The notes under the pieces were generated by a model. The model saw nothing but the letters and a program-made list of their open reading frames with translations, had not been told where the DNA came from and did not search any database. Position numbers and translations under genes: made by a program. This document shows, in pieces, positions 14,431 to 14,476 of a DNA stretch of 14,476 nt. Each line of letters opens with the position of its first letter. The first letter of the stretch is position 1. The DNA comes from an uncultured Collinsella sp. (GTDB taxonomy: Bacteria > Actinomycetota > Coriobacteriia > Coriobacteriales > Coriobacteriaceae): NCBI GenBank assembly GCA_902472315.1, contig CABRNM010000034.1, positions 1-14,476 of the forward strand, given 5' to 3'.

Positions 14431-14465
14431 AAGGGCGCGACCAGAAGGTCAGCGCCCTTTCATTT
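14431..14465 (+). terminator. Intrinsic terminator after glmM
   Basis: AAGGGCGC plus GACC (14431-14442) pair with GGTC and GCGCCCTT (14447-14459, one bulged A) around the loop AGAA. The stem is followed by a T-rich tail reading TTTCATTTC. This is a strong GC-rich stem with a U-rich end and should stop the DUF4012-glmM transcript. The A-rich left arm could also serve transcription from the other side. Confidence 0.7.
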
Positions 14466-14476
14466 CACGTCACCTT

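Overview
The window is GC-rich, tightly packed DNA. Every protein gene reads on the plus strand; the only minus-strand gene is a tRNA-Val(GAC) cut by the left edge. Codon style, the coding density and the gene set (phosphoglucosamine mutase next to a DUF4012 protein, SipW-type signal peptidases) suggest a Coriobacteriia actinobacterium resembling Collinsella. That placement is an inference from general impression; no marker here proves it.

Layout: 1-113 tRNA-Val and its promoter (minus). 286-3824: four consecutive paralogous secreted proteins, each with an N-terminal membrane segment ending in T-Y/F-A-W (the SipW-dependent, TasA/camelysin-like type of signal) and a C-terminal motif resembling W-L-E-G-C/T-D-P. 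3885-9375: a tight machinery block made of a SipW-type signal peptidase, a membrane-anchored McrB-like AAA+ ATPase (broken by a one-base frameshift in this sequence), a DUF2357-like protein in which a long Ala/Glu coiled coil stands where a nuclease would be expected, and a second SipW-type peptidase. 9501-10523: an EamA-type transporter, probably a separate unit. 10663-14355: a DUF4012 membrane protein and glmM, 3 bp apart, followed by two hairpins, of which the second looks like an intrinsic terminator.

How the genes may work together: the four substrates and first peptidase are spaced by 60 bp or less, and the machinery genes mostly overlap or lie within 100 bp. The simplest reading is a surface or extracellular filament/matrix locus. 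The two peptidases would mature the four TasA-like proteins at the outer face of the membrane. The AAA+ and DUF2357 proteins, which look like an McrBC-type pair that lost its nuclease, may do energy-dependent work at the cytoplasmic face. This combination is not one I recognise as a characterised system and is the main candidate for novelty here. The link between the McrB-like pair and secretion rests on gene order and shared coiled-coil/membrane features, not on any demonstrated function.
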